A stretch of 29,033 bases of DNA from Caldithrix sp. (GTDB taxonomy: Bacteria > KSB1 > UBA2214 > DYKH01): the NCBI GenBank assembly GCA_020722685.1, contig DYKH01000058.1, positions 1-29,033 of the forward strand, written 5' to 3'. Both the position numbers and the translations under genes were made by a program. The number at the start of each line of letters is the position of its first letter. Within the stretch, counting starts at the first letter, position 1. The notes under the pieces are model-generated. The model was not told the origin of the DNA and searched no databases. It was given only the letters and a program-made list of their open reading frames with translations. Below, in pieces: positions 14,718 to 23,522 of this stretch.

Positions 14718-16283
14718 TCAATTCAGGACGCCTGGTTTTGCTCGTCGAAAGACAGCCGCAATGACTGCCAGAACGGCAATAATGGAAACGCAGTTCGCAA
14801 ACACGTTGCCGTGCCGGGTGTAAAACGACGTGCCTCTGCGAATGTGCACCTCCCCCACGAGCTGAGTCTTCTGAAAAATTTTCGTGGCTTTGCTGACGCG
14901 GCCAAATGGATCAATGAAGCAAGAGACGCCGGTGTTGGCGCAGCGAGCAATAGGCGTACGATTTTCGATGGCGCGCATGACGGCAATCTGCTCATGCTGA
15001 TAAGGCGCCGAAGTCTTTCCAAACCAGGCATCGTTCGTTATGACGGCCAAAAAGTCAATTCCCTGCCGCGCGAATTGGCGAATAAGATTTGGAAACGCCG
15101 ATTCGTAGCAAATGGGGGCCGCAAGCCGATAGGATGGTCGCGGTCTATTTTCCCCGCTCTCCTCGGGGCTGCGGTAATAGCGGGCCGGGGTGAACTTGAG
15201 GACATTGAATTCATCTCCTTTGGAGTAATCTCCAATTCCCAAGGCCATGTCATACAAAAGATTCTTCAATACGTTGAAAGGGAAATAATTCCGATACGGA
15301 ACGCGCTCAGAGAACGGAACCAATTGCATTTTGGCGTAGCTCTGAATTCGCCGGTTGAATGGCTCGAACAGTAGGGCGGAATTGTAGTATCGATAGTCGC
15401 CGCCTTCGTCATAGTCAAAATCAATCGTTCCGGTGAGCAGGGGTGTCCGGAGCGAGTCCACCAGGCTACGAACCTTATCAAGATATTTGTATTCGTGACG
15501 CAGGTAGAAGGGCATGGCTGTCTCCGGCCAAATCAACAAGTCCGGCCTCTGAGACATGGTCAGTTTGGACTGCTGCTCATAGACCTCGAAATTGCGATCA
15601 TAAAAATTCGCGTCCCATTTTTCGAACGGATCCACGTTGCCCTGCAGTAGCGCTACCCTTATGACATCGCCACCGGTCGTTCCCGTGCGCATAACCAGGG
15701 CGCCATGAAGCAGGGGAACAAAGAAGACCGCAGCCAGTGAGTAAAGCAAGGCTCGTCTCGCTCCGGTAGAGGGAGCTTTCTGCCAAAGAACAAAGAGCAT
15801 CACATTGATCAGTACCACCCAAAAACTAACGCCATATACCGATGTGTACTCTGCGTGTTGTATGAGCGGCAGATAATAAGTCTGCGTATAGCCGAGATAG
15901 TTCCAGGGAAAAGCCGTCTCTCCGAATGACTGTAGATACTCGACGGCTGTCCATAAAAAGGGTAGCAGGAAATGACCGGCGAGCGAAAGGCGTCGGATGA
16001 TGAACCAATGCCCAATGCTGTACAAAGCAAAAAAGAGCGGCAAAATGAGCAGCGCTCCTAAAAGGCCCGGAAGGGTGACCCAGCCGATCCAAAACAAAAC
16101 AGCGATATCCGCAAACAGCCCGGTGACATATCCCCAGCGCAAGGCTTCAACGGCGCTTTTGCCTTGCAAGAGCAAAAAGAAAGGGATTAAAGCCCCATAC
16201 GCCAGAAAACCGGTTCTGAATGGCGGAAATGAAAGGGCAAACAAGATCCCCGTCAACAACCCAAGTACCAGATCCCGTTTCAT
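14718..16283 (-). CDS. lnt: Lnt, apolipoprotein N-acyltransferase
   Basis: This inner-membrane enzyme adds the third acyl chain to the N-terminal Cys of lipoproteins. About 200 N-terminal residues form several membrane helices, followed by a nitrilase-type domain with the catalytic triad Glu254 (WPETA), Lys318 (AKMQLVPFSERVPY) and Cys392 (PICYESAFPN). The 521-residue length fits the family, and the C-terminal TM anchor is present. Its presence implies triacylated lipoproteins and an outer membrane. It leads the envelope block that includes BamD, itself a lipoprotein substrate. Confidence 0.95.
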   Translation of the reverse strand: MKRDLVLGLLTGILFALSFPPFRTGFLAYGALIPFFLLLQGKSAVEALRWGYVTGLFADIAVLFWIGWVTLPGLLGALLILPLFFALYSIGHWFIIRRLSLAGHFLLPFLWTAVEYLQSFGETAFPWNYLGYTQTYYLPLIQHAEYTSVYGVSFWVVLINVMLFVLWQKAPSTGARRALLYSLAAVFFVPLLHGALVMRTGTTGGDVIRVALLQGNVDPFEKWDANFYDRNFEVYEQQSKLTMSQRPDLLIWPETAMPFYLRHEYKYLDKVRSLVDSLRTPLLTGTIDFDYDEGGDYRYYNSALLFEPFNRRIQSYAKMQLVPFSERVPYRNYFPFNVLKNLLYDMALGIGDYSKGDEFNVLKFTPARYYRSPEESGENRPRPSYRLAAPICYESAFPNLIRQFARQGIDFLAVITNDAWFGKTSAPYQHEQIAVMRAIENRTPIARCANTGVSCFIDPFGRVSKATKIFQKTQLVGEVHIRRGTSFYTRHGNVFANCVSIIAVLAVIAAVFRRAKPGVLN

Positions 16284-16448
16284 CGTCGGCTGACCTGGAA
16301 AAACGGCGCGAATTCCACATCATCAACTGCCTGTGAAACGGTTGTATGTCGCGGCCTTGTCAAATCATGCGCATCATCTATGCCCATACTGTTTGGCGAA
16401 ACAACCTCCGTACCATCCTTCAGGGAGGACGCTCACAATGATATCACT

Positions 16449-16946
16449 TCATTTTTTGGTTTCGGTTTGCAAAGCCGCTTCCCGTCGCAAGTGGCCAATG
16501 CGATCTAAGAATGACTGCAGCATGAAAGCAGCCGCAATTTGGTCGACCTTATGACGGCTCTTAGACGGTGACTTGCCCAACTCTCGCAGAGTCTTATGAG
16601 CGCTCACCGTGGTCCATCTTTCATCCCAAGAAAAAACCGGCAATCCGCATTCCCGGGCGAGGTCATCCATGAATGACACGACTTCCTCGCCGCGCTTGCT
16701 CATGGTGCCGTCGAGATTATAGGGCATACCGACGACGATGCTGGCCACTTGATGTTCCTGTAGAAGACCTTTTATCTCCATTAAGAGATTGGAGCGAGCA
16801 CGTCCTACAATCGTCTTCAACGTGGTGGCTAAGGTCTGCGAGGGATCGCTAACCGCGATGCCGATTCGCCGCTGCCCATAATCGATACCCATTATGCGTC
16901 CTAGGGGGATTCTTTCCATGTCATGAATCTGCTTACCAAAATCCAT
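16449..16946 (-). CDS. ruvX: RuvX/YqgF-family Holliday-junction resolvase-like protein
   Basis: An RNase H-fold nuclease implicated in 16S rRNA 5'-end maturation and/or junction resolution. MGIDYGQRRIGIAVSD carries the first catalytic Asp; SIVVGMPYNLDGT and VFSWDERWTT supply further acidic residues. At 165 residues it is longer than usual by about 15 N-terminal residues. Three starts are possible: ATG 16946 (after GGGGGAT), an internal ATG nine codons later, and ATG 16892 (after CTAGGA), the last closest to typical RuvX N-termini. A long inverted repeat flanks the first and covers both ribosome binding sites. The stop of the HU gene is 39 bp upstream. Confidence 0.92.
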   Translation of the reverse strand: MDFGKQIHDMERIPLGRIMGIDYGQRRIGIAVSDPSQTLATTLKTIVGRARSNLLMEIKGLLQEHQVASIVVGMPYNLDGTMSKRGEEVVSFMDDLARECGLPVFSWDERWTTVSAHKTLRELGKSPSKSRHKVDQIAAAFMLQSFLDRIGHLRREAALQTETKK

Positions 16947-16968
16947 TCACCATCCCCCTAGGAGCATA
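16893..16968 (-). promoter_or_regulatory. Long inverted repeat over the ruvX translation start
   Basis: Left arm 16893-16910 and right arm 16952-16968 are inverted copies differing by one extra base (core TCCTAGGGGGAT, 16899-16910, against ATCCCCCTAGGA, 16952-16963), with a 41-bp spacer. In the minus-strand mRNA the 5' arm contains the GGGGGAU ribosome binding site, the loop holds the first ATG, and the 3' arm ends just before the ATG at 16892 and includes its AGGA. A hairpin would block both starts. This is a candidate translational control element. Confidence 0.5.
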
Positions 16969-16985
16969 AACATCACCACCGTCAG

Positions 16986-17321
16986 CTATTGCGCTCCTTT
17001 GGCCAAGGGTTGCTTCAAGACTTCTTTCAACAGCTTGCCGGCTTTGAAATGGGTCTTTCTTCGCGCCGGGACATAAATGATTTCGCCCGTCTTGGGGTTT
17101 CTTGCTTTTGGTTTCGGCTTGGTCTTTTTCACTTCGAATACGCCAAAATCGCGGATTTCAATACGAACCTCCGGATTTGCCTCGGACATGAACTCACGAA
17201 GCGCCTGAAAAACACCATCCACTACTCTCTCGGTCAAATAAATCTTCTCGCCAACAAGTTTGGCAGTCCTTTTGGAAACATCCTTTTTGGTAATGGTGAC
17301 CTTTTTTTCTTCAGTAGCCAT
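16986..17321 (-). CDS. HU/IHF-family DNA-binding protein
   Basis: A 111-residue nucleoid protein that bends DNA as a dimer. RIEIRDFGVFEVKKTKPKP and ARNPKTGEIIYVPARRKTHFKAGKLL match the beta-arm and C-terminal helix of HU/IHF, including the ARNP-TGE tip sequence. It has roughly ten extra N-terminal residues, mostly charged (ATEEKKVTITKKD), compared with HU of about 90 residues. The ATG follows AAGGAG at 8 nt. It lies between rel and ruvX and probably has its own promoter in 17322-17400, though no convincing -10/-35 pair could be fixed. Whether it is HU or IHF-like cannot be decided. Confidence 0.93.
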   Translation of the reverse strand: MATEEKKVTITKKDVSKRTAKLVGEKIYLTERVVDGVFQALREFMSEANPEVRIEIRDFGVFEVKKTKPKPKARNPKTGEIIYVPARRKTHFKAGKLLKEVLKQPLAKGAQ

Positions 17322-17399
17322 TGATTATACTCCTTGCTTTGACTGTGATTGATGGATTATGACGTTATTACAAACACCTTGGTACATGGTTAGAGAGAC

Positions 17400-17489
17400 A
17401 CGAACGGCTCACTACCAAAAGAAACTGACCAACCGCTGCGGTATGCCCATCAGCGCAAAGCTTGAGATGTTGAACGCAATTGCCTGCTT
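17400..17489 (-). pseudogene. dtd: Probable 5' remnant of dtd (D-aminoacyl-tRNA deacylase)
   Basis: Directly after the rel stop there is a strong ribosome binding site AAAGGAG (17498-17504) with no start codon at the expected place; the codon 8 nt later is AAG (17487-17489). From it the minus strand reads K-Q-A-I, then after removing two bases (17475-17476) VQHLK, and continues LCADGHTAAVGQFLLVVS. Dtd N-termini read M-R-A-V/I-VQRV-K, then DG, G-I/V and GLLVLL. rel-dtd is a widespread gene order. The match suggests a dtd gene that lost its start codon, took a frameshift and lost the last two thirds. The similarity is short, so chance is not excluded. Confidence 0.45.
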
Positions 17490-17506
17490 TTGAAATTCTC
17501 CTTTCT

Positions 17507-19678
17507 CTATTCGTTTAAGCGACCTACCGAGATGACTCCATCTACTTTTTGTATTTTGCTGATAAGCCGATTGAGATGATCAAGGTTGTACACCTCAATG
17601 CTCAGATTGCAGCTTACCAAAGAATTCTGTGCGTTGAGATTCATGCTCACGATGTTGCCGTCCGCGCCGGTGACGGTTTGCGGAATATCCGACAACAACT
17701 TGTTCTTGTTTTCACCCAAAATAAACAGCCCGGCCAGGAAGCGATTGCCCTTTTCCACGTCCCAGGAGACATCGATGATGCGGTCGGTCTCCTGCATAAG
17801 CCGAAGCAGATTTTTGCACGAGTTGGTGTGCACAACGATGCCGCGGCCTTTGGTGATGATTCCGGTAATGGGCTCGCCAGGAACCGGATTGCAGCATTTG
17901 CCAAAGGTGATCATGACGTTATCAATGCCGGCGACGCGGATGCCGCGGCTGGCTTTGCGGGCCCGTTCGAGAAATTGAGAAAAAATGGAAGTATCACGAA
18001 CTTCCTCTTTCCCTTCGGGTATAATTTTTCGCAAAACCGAGTCCAGCTTGGTATCCCCTCGGCCAATGGAAGCCAAAAGCTGCTTGGTGTCTTTGAGGTT
18101 CATTTTGGCCGCCAAGTCGCTCAGGTCAACGTCTTTGAGCTTGACCGCAAATTTCTTGAGCATTCGGGTCAGCATTTCTTCTCCCAGAGCGACGCTGCTC
18201 TCGAACTGGGAATCGCGCAGCCAACGCTTGATGCGGCTTTTGGCTCGCGCGGTAACGGCTATTTTTAGCCAGTCATCGTTGGGCCGTTGATTGGCGGCGG
18301 TCAGGATTTCCACCGAATCCCCGCTGCGCAACTCATAGCTTAATGGAACAATTCGCCCGTTGACTTTAGCCGCCAGACAATGGAGACCGATATCGGTGTG
18401 CACCGCAAAGGCAAAGTCGATGGGAGTGGAGTGGATCGGCAGCCGGTAGAGATCACCTTTGGGAGTGAAAACAAAGACCTCATCTTGGAACAAATTGATC
18501 TTCAGATGCTCCATAAAGGCTGCCGAATCGCTCTCGCCATCTTCCATTTCCAATAAAGAGCGCAGCCAACCCAAATGCTTGTCGAGGTCGTCCGGCTTGG
18601 CCTTGCCCTCTTTGTAGCGCCAGTGCGCCGCAATGCCGTCCTCAGCGGTTCGGTGCATTTGCTCAGTGCGAATTTGTATCTCTACCTTTTTCCCGTCTTT
18701 GCCGATGACCGTTGTATGCAGCGATTGGTAGCCATTCATTTTCGGCATGCCGATATAATCTTTGAACCGCTCATGGATGGATGTGTACAGCGCATGGACG
18801 ATGCCCAACGCATGATAGCATTCTTCTATCTTGTCGACGATGATGCGAATGGCCAGCAGATCATAGATTTCTTCGAAGGGCACCCCGCGCTTGGTGATTT
18901 TGTTGTAGATGCTATAAAAGTGTTTCGGCCTGGCCTCGAAACGTGCGTGGATTTTAGCCTCCACGCAGGCGGAACGGATCGGTCGAATGACCTCCCGCAA
19001 TGCCCTTTCGCGCTCCGTCCGGGTTTCGGTGACTTTTCTTAGCAAATCGAGATAAGCATCGGGCTCTAAGAATTTCAGGCACAAGTCTTCCAATTCCCAT
19101 TTGATTCGCGCCAAGCCCAGACGGTGCGCCAAAGGTGCATAAACTTCGCGCGTTTCCAAGGCAATACGGCGTCGCTTTTTCTCCGGCAGGAATTCCAGAG
19201 TGCGCATGTTGTGCAAGCGGTCGGCAAACTTGATGAGTATGACCCGAATATCTCGCACCATGGACAGCAGCATTTTGCGAAAGTTCTCGGCCTGCTGAGC
19301 CTCAAAGCCTTGAAACTTGATCTCAGAAATCTTGGTCACGCCATCGACGAGCTGGGCGATATTGCTGCCAAACTCACGTTCCACCATCTCCAAGGTCACA
19401 TCGGTATCCTCTGCTACATCGTGAAGAAGGCCGCCGATGACGGTTTCATAGTCCATCTTTAGGCCGATGAGTATTTTGGCCACTTCGAGCGGATGCTCAA
19501 AATAAGGCCGTCCGGACTTGCGGAGCTGGTTTCTATGGGCCCGGTAGCTAAAATCGAAGGCCTTGCGCAATAACTCGGCGTCGACGCTGGAATTGTAGCG
19601 TTTGACCCTGCGGATCAATCCCTCAAAAACCTTGTGGTAGCTTCCTTCAATAGGGCTCTTTTCCGCTAAAGCATTCAT
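17507..19678 (-). CDS. rel: Bifunctional (p)ppGpp synthetase/hydrolase, RelA/SpoT family
   Basis: A 723-residue long RSH enzyme controlling the stringent response. The N-terminal HD hydrolase domain keeps HDVAED (86-91). The synthetase domain contains FEARPKHFYSIYNKI (247-261) and RFKDYIGMPKMNGYQSLHTT (304-323); RFKD (RxKD) is the form found in bifunctional enzymes, whereas synthetase-only RelA has an acidic ExDD. A TGS domain (about 403-465), a helical/zinc-finger-like region with CCNPVPGEPI, and a C-terminal ACT domain (about 645-723) follow. No separate RelA is seen, so this is probably the single Rel. The ATG has only a weak ribosome binding site. It follows dnaB by 67 bp. Confidence 0.95.
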   Translation of the reverse strand: MNALAEKSPIEGSYHKVFEGLIRRVKRYNSSVDAELLRKAFDFSYRAHRNQLRKSGRPYFEHPLEVAKILIGLKMDYETVIGGLLHDVAEDTDVTLEMVEREFGSNIAQLVDGVTKISEIKFQGFEAQQAENFRKMLLSMVRDIRVILIKFADRLHNMRTLEFLPEKKRRRIALETREVYAPLAHRLGLARIKWELEDLCLKFLEPDAYLDLLRKVTETRTERERALREVIRPIRSACVEAKIHARFEARPKHFYSIYNKITKRGVPFEEIYDLLAIRIIVDKIEECYHALGIVHALYTSIHERFKDYIGMPKMNGYQSLHTTVIGKDGKKVEIQIRTEQMHRTAEDGIAAHWRYKEGKAKPDDLDKHLGWLRSLLEMEDGESDSAAFMEHLKINLFQDEVFVFTPKGDLYRLPIHSTPIDFAFAVHTDIGLHCLAAKVNGRIVPLSYELRSGDSVEILTAANQRPNDDWLKIAVTARAKSRIKRWLRDSQFESSVALGEEMLTRMLKKFAVKLKDVDLSDLAAKMNLKDTKQLLASIGRGDTKLDSVLRKIIPEGKEEVRDTSIFSQFLERARKASRGIRVAGIDNVMITFGKCCNPVPGEPITGIITKGRGIVVHTNSCKNLLRLMQETDRIIDVSWDVEKGNRFLAGLFILGENKNKLLSDIPQTVTGADGNIVSMNLNAQNSLVSCNLSIEVYNLDHLNRLISKIQKVDGVISVGRLNE

Positions 19679-19745
19679 ATCTGAGTATTCTTCGATTGTT
19701 GATCGTGACCTTTATCTCCTCGCGTCGCTGGTCGGCTTGTTCCAC

Positions 19746-21119
19746 TCAAAAAGGAGCGGGGGAAAGCTCCGGCAATTCTTCTCTAAAAGACTCTTTGTTC
19801 TCGAAGGTGACATATTCCCGCTTGAATACCAGCCCAAATGTGCCGACCGGGCCGTTGCGCTGTTTGGCAACGTTGACTTCGGCCAAATTCTCGTCCGCAG
19901 GATCCTGCGTGTAGAAACCTGGTCGATAGATGAACATGACCACGTCCGCATCCTGCTCGATGGCGCCGGATTCGCGCAGGTCGGACAAAACAGGTTTACG
20001 CTCGCCGCCGCGCGATTCGACGGCGCGCGACAACTGCGATAAGGCTACCACAGGAATGTCGAGTTCTTTTGCCAAAGCTTTTAAGGATTGCGAAATGAGA
20101 GCGATTTCGATCTGCCGACTCTCGACGCGCCCGCCGCCGCGTATTAATTGCAGATAATCGATAACCAGCAGGCCGATGTCATGTTCGGCCTTGAGTCGTC
20201 GAGCTTTGGATCGAACCTCCAAGATACTCATCCCTGGCGTATCGTCGATGTAAATAGGTGCCTCTGCAAGCCTGCCAACCGACATGCTCAGGCGCATATA
20301 ATCGCTTTCTGCCAGTTTGCCAATACGAAGCTTATGCGAATCGACGCGCGCTTCCGAGCAGAGCATACGCATCGCCAATTGGTAGGAGGCCATTTCGAGA
20401 CTAAAAATACCTACCGGTACTTCTTTCACAGCGGCATTGCGGGCGATATTGAGCGCAAAGGCCGTCTTTCCCATGGAAGGCCGGCCGGCGATGATAATAA
20501 GCTCAGACCTTTGCAAGCCGGAAAGCAATTCGTCCAGCTCTTTGAATCCGGTCGGAATACCGGTCACTCCACCGGCCTTGTGATGAAAACTATCGATTGT
20601 TTCCATGGCATCGTGCAGCACCGGGCTTATATGAGAAAAATCGCGCCGGTGCCGTTTTGCCGAAAGCGCGAATATCTTTTGCTCTGCATGGTCGATGAGA
20701 TCGAATGCGTCTTCCGTGGTGTCATAGCACTCTTGCTGGATATCCGCGGATACGGCGATGAGCTTGCGCAGCAACGCCTTGTCCAGGACGATATTGCAGT
20801 AATGCTCTGCGTTGGCAGCCGAGGGGATTCGCTCCACCAACTCGGTCAAGTAGTATTGACCTCCAACGTCTTCCAGCTCATGGCGCTTTTCCAACTGATT
20901 CGAGACCGTGAGAATATCGATGGGTTCGTTCCGATCGTACAAGGCCCGTGCGGCCAAAAATATTTTTCTATTCGCTTCCTTATAGAAGCAAGACTCGTCC
21001 AGTATGACAAAAGCCGTGCTGGCCGCTTGGCCATCCATCATGAGGGCGCCGAGGACCGCCATTTCCGCCTCCAGCGCTTGCGGCGGCATTCTCGGGACTA
21101 TTTCGTCTACAGTGGGCAT
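19746..21119 (-). CDS. dnaB: Replicative DNA helicase DnaB
   Basis: The 457-residue ring helicase moves 5' to 3' on the lagging strand. The N-terminal helical domain starts with the typical MPPQALEAEMAVLGALM; the RecA-like motor has Walker A GRPSMGKT (212-219), Walker B LLVIDYLQLI, and the C-terminal DLRESGAIEQDADVV sensor/arginine-finger region. No intein is inserted at the Walker A site. The ATG at 21119 has no recognisable Shine-Dalgarno sequence (the preceding 20 nt are T-rich), so initiation may depend on other features. It follows the uracil-DNA glycosylase gene by 19 bp. Confidence 0.97.
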   Translation of the reverse strand: MPTVDEIVPRMPPQALEAEMAVLGALMMDGQAASTAFVILDESCFYKEANRKIFLAARALYDRNEPIDILTVSNQLEKRHELEDVGGQYYLTELVERIPSAANAEHYCNIVLDKALLRKLIAVSADIQQECYDTTEDAFDLIDHAEQKIFALSAKRHRRDFSHISPVLHDAMETIDSFHHKAGGVTGIPTGFKELDELLSGLQRSELIIIAGRPSMGKTAFALNIARNAAVKEVPVGIFSLEMASYQLAMRMLCSEARVDSHKLRIGKLAESDYMRLSMSVGRLAEAPIYIDDTPGMSILEVRSKARRLKAEHDIGLLVIDYLQLIRGGGRVESRQIEIALISQSLKALAKELDIPVVALSQLSRAVESRGGERKPVLSDLRESGAIEQDADVVMFIYRPGFYTQDPADENLAEVNVAKQRNGPVGTFGLVFKREYVTFENKESFREELPELSPAPF

Positions 21120-21138
21120 AGAAATAGAAAACTAAAAC

Positions 21139-21858
21139 TCATCCAGTGCACGAATGTGCGCGGTTGCTGTTTTTCCAGTCGTCATAAAGTCGGCGTAAGA
21201 ACTGGACATCCTCCCAAGTATCCTTCTTGTATTCAGGGGAACGCAACAACGCCGCCGGATGGTAGGTCACCAGCACTTTGGCCGCCTGATAGTTGTACAC
21301 CTTGCCGCGCAGCAGGGATAAGGAAGAGGTCGTTCCCAGCAGCGCTTGTGCTGCGGTCCGACCCAAGCAAAGAATAAAAGCCGGATCGATCAGTTGCAGT
21401 TGCTTCTGCAAGTACGGCAGGCACTGACAGATTTCATTTTCCTGCGGCACCCGGTTTTCCGGCGGACGGCACTTGACGACGTTGCAGATGTACACTTGCT
21501 CGCGGCTGAGGTTAATCGCTTGCAAGATTTTGTCCAAAAGCTTGCCGGCCGGCCCGACAAACGGCTTACCCATTTTGTCTTCTTCGGCTCCCGGCGCCTC
21601 GCCGATCAGAACAATGTCCGCGTCGGGAATTCCATCACCAAAAACGAAATTGGTTCGCAGATGTCCCAATGGACACTTTAGACAGTCTTTGATTTGCTCA
21701 TACAGGCTGTCCAATGATTGACAGTCTTGCCACTCTTCCCTGGCGCCCGCTGGCGCTTTGGAGGACTTGTGGGAGGTTATGGCCAAGGCCGGTTCATCGC
21801 CGTAAAGCTCCACCTGCTGCTTCAAGTACGCCTCTATTTGATCGATCAGGCCCATCAT
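21139..21858 (-). CDS. Family 4 uracil-DNA glycosylase (iron-sulfur)
   Basis: This 239-residue enzyme removes uracil from DNA. GEAPGAEEDKMGKPFVGPAG (86-105) is the uracil-binding motif of families 4/5, and LVTYHPAALL is the C-terminal catalytic motif. Four cysteines fit the 4Fe-4S cluster: Cys59 and Cys62 (CLKC), Cys130 (CRPPENR) and Cys146, with the 16-residue gap found in family 4. About 50 extra N-terminal residues precede the core, a length also seen in homologs labelled as DNA-polymerase-related proteins. The ATG ATG start has a weak ribosome binding site. It sits between coaBC and dnaB. Confidence 0.93.
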   Translation of the reverse strand: MMGLIDQIEAYLKQQVELYGDEPALAITSHKSSKAPAGAREEWQDCQSLDSLYEQIKDCLKCPLGHLRTNFVFGDGIPDADIVLIGEAPGAEEDKMGKPFVGPAGKLLDKILQAINLSREQVYICNVVKCRPPENRVPQENEICQCLPYLQKQLQLIDPAFILCLGRTAAQALLGTTSSLSLLRGKVYNYQAAKVLVTYHPAALLRSPEYKKDTWEDVQFLRRLYDDWKNSNRAHSCTG

Positions 21859-21917
21859 GCAATCGTCACGGTTCTGTCAGTCTGCGAAACATCATTCGGG
21901 TTATAGTTGGCAGGCCT

Positions 21918-23117
21918 TCAATCTCCTTGGATCAGATCATGAATGCGATCCAATACCTTGTCGGCCACGGCGAGTTTGGACATAATCGGCAAATCTTCGA
22001 CTCCTCCATCGGCATCCAGGATCTTTACCCGATTCGTGTCCACCGCAAATCCGGCGCCGGCTTCCAATGGATTGTTGAGCACGATAAAGTCCAATCCCTT
22101 GGCGCGCAGCTTACTGATTGAGTTTTCGACTTCGTTTTCAGTTTCTACAGAAAAGCCGATGTGGAGGCGCTCGCCTTTGGTGAGCGCCGCTTGCGCCAAA
22201 ATGTCCTCATTCTCCTCCAGCTCAATGAATGCTGCACCGCCCTTCTTTTTGAGCTTTTGCTGCAAGACCGTTTTCGGACGAAAATCGCTCACAGCCGCCG
22301 CCATGATCAAGACATCACTGTTTGGCAGGTGTTCTTGCACCAACCGGCCCATTTCCGCCGCGGTGCGCACCCGCAGCAGACGAACCGGCGAAAAGCGTCG
22401 CAGCCTGGTCGGACCGCTGACGAGCGTCACCTCCGCTCCTCGCAGGGCTGCCCTCTCAGCCAAGGCAAATCCCATTTTCCCGGTAGATGGATTGGTGAGA
22501 AAGCGTACTGGGTCCAACGGCTCTTCCGTGGGGCCAGCGGTCACCAAAAAGCGCTTCCCGGAGAAATCGGTAGTGGACAGGATGGCTTTCTTGACCTCAT
22601 CGACGATGTCCGCAAGATCGGCCAACCTACCCCAGCCCTCTTCGCCGCAAGCCAGCTCACCTTGCCCAGGTTGGACAATGCGGTAGCCGCTCTCTTGCAG
22701 CTTTGCTTGGTTACTCTGATAGATTTTGTTGGCGTACATCTCCTTATTCATGGCTGGGCACAAAATGACCGGCACGGTGGTCGCGGCAACCACAGTGGTA
22801 AGCGCATTGTCGGCGATGCCGGAGGCGAGCTTCCCGACCGTGTTGGCGGTGGCGGGACAGATAACCATCGCATCGGGCCAGCGCGCCCAGTCGATGTGAA
22901 CCGTGCTCAAACCGCCTTCTTTGGGGAAAAGATCGGTGAGCACGGCCTTTCCCGACAAGGTTTCAAAGGTCAAAGGCGCAACAAACTTGGTAGCCGACTC
23001 GGTCATAACGACGCGAACCTCTGCGGATAGCTTGATGAATTCTCGCGCCAATTCCGCCGCTTTGTACGCTGCGATTCCCCCAGTCACGCCGACGACTATT
23101 TTCTTGCCAATGAACAT
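21918..23117 (-). CDS. coaBC: CoaBC, bifunctional phosphopantothenoylcysteine decarboxylase/synthetase
   Basis: Two steps of coenzyme A synthesis in a 399-residue protein. The N-terminal CoaC flavoprotein half has VTGGIAAYK, catalytic His74 (TVHIDWAR), PAMNKEM (121-127) and the flexible-flap Cys157 (GELACGEEGWGRL). The C-terminal CoaB half begins about residue 190 with VTAGPTEEPLDPVRFLTNPSTGKMG and ligates cysteine using CTP. The ATG at 23117 has little Shine-Dalgarno character. It follows rpoZ by 31 bp in the conserved gmk-rpoZ-coaBC arrangement. Confidence 0.96.
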   Translation of the reverse strand: MFIGKKIVVGVTGGIAAYKAAELAREFIKLSAEVRVVMTESATKFVAPLTFETLSGKAVLTDLFPKEGGLSTVHIDWARWPDAMVICPATANTVGKLASGIADNALTTVVAATTVPVILCPAMNKEMYANKIYQSNQAKLQESGYRIVQPGQGELACGEEGWGRLADLADIVDEVKKAILSTTDFSGKRFLVTAGPTEEPLDPVRFLTNPSTGKMGFALAERAALRGAEVTLVSGPTRLRRFSPVRLLRVRTAAEMGRLVQEHLPNSDVLIMAAAVSDFRPKTVLQQKLKKKGGAAFIELEENEDILAQAALTKGERLHIGFSVETENEVENSISKLRAKGLDFIVLNNPLEAGAGFAVDTNRVKILDADGGVEDLPIMSKLAVADKVLDRIHDLIQGD

Positions 23118-23148
23118 GTCAACAATTCTTAGAGAAAGTGCGCCACGC

Positions 23149-23427
23149 TTATTTTTCCGGGTATTCGCGGCTCAGCTTGCCGTCCAGCATTTCTTGTAGG
23201 GCAATGCTGGTTGGCTTGGGCAGCTTCAAGTATTGTCTATCGACCAAGTCTTTGCTGACGCCTTCATCGTCATAGTTGTCGCCGCTGGTTATCGACTCAG
23301 TCTCCGAATCCAACATTCGTTTTTGTAGCTCATTTATTTGTCGTGCACGTTTAGCCAAAATCACAACCGCTTCATAGATATTGTCTGCGAATTTGTCCAA
23401 TTCTGCTAAAGGCAATGTCTTGATCAT
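23149..23427 (-). CDS. rpoZ: RNA polymerase omega subunit
   Basis: A 92-residue small subunit that helps assemble the beta' subunit. NIYEAVVILAKRARQINELQ (17-36) is the conserved RpoZ core, close to NRYEAVVVAAKRARQIN in FCB-group proteins, and KPTSIALQEMLDGKL is the C-terminal conserved segment. An acidic linker lies between them. GGAG stands 8 nt before the ATG. The gmk-rpoZ-coaBC order and the shape of the protein support the assignment. The 95-bp gap to gmk holds no visible feature. Confidence 0.9.
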   Translation of the reverse strand: MIKTLPLAELDKFADNIYEAVVILAKRARQINELQKRMLDSETESITSGDNYDDEGVSKDLVDRQYLKLPKPTSIALQEMLDGKLSREYPEK

Positions 23428-23522
23428 TCAAAGGTCTCCATTTATTCTTAATCACTGATGAAAAGTATTTCCAATATCATTCAAATTCACAGCATTCAGT
23501 TTTCCGGTGTGCTCTCACTGCG

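Noticed and set aside
16348..16372. Perfect TTGACA -35 box upstream of lnt on the minus strand
   Set aside because: No acceptable -10 hexamer lies 16-18 bp downstream.
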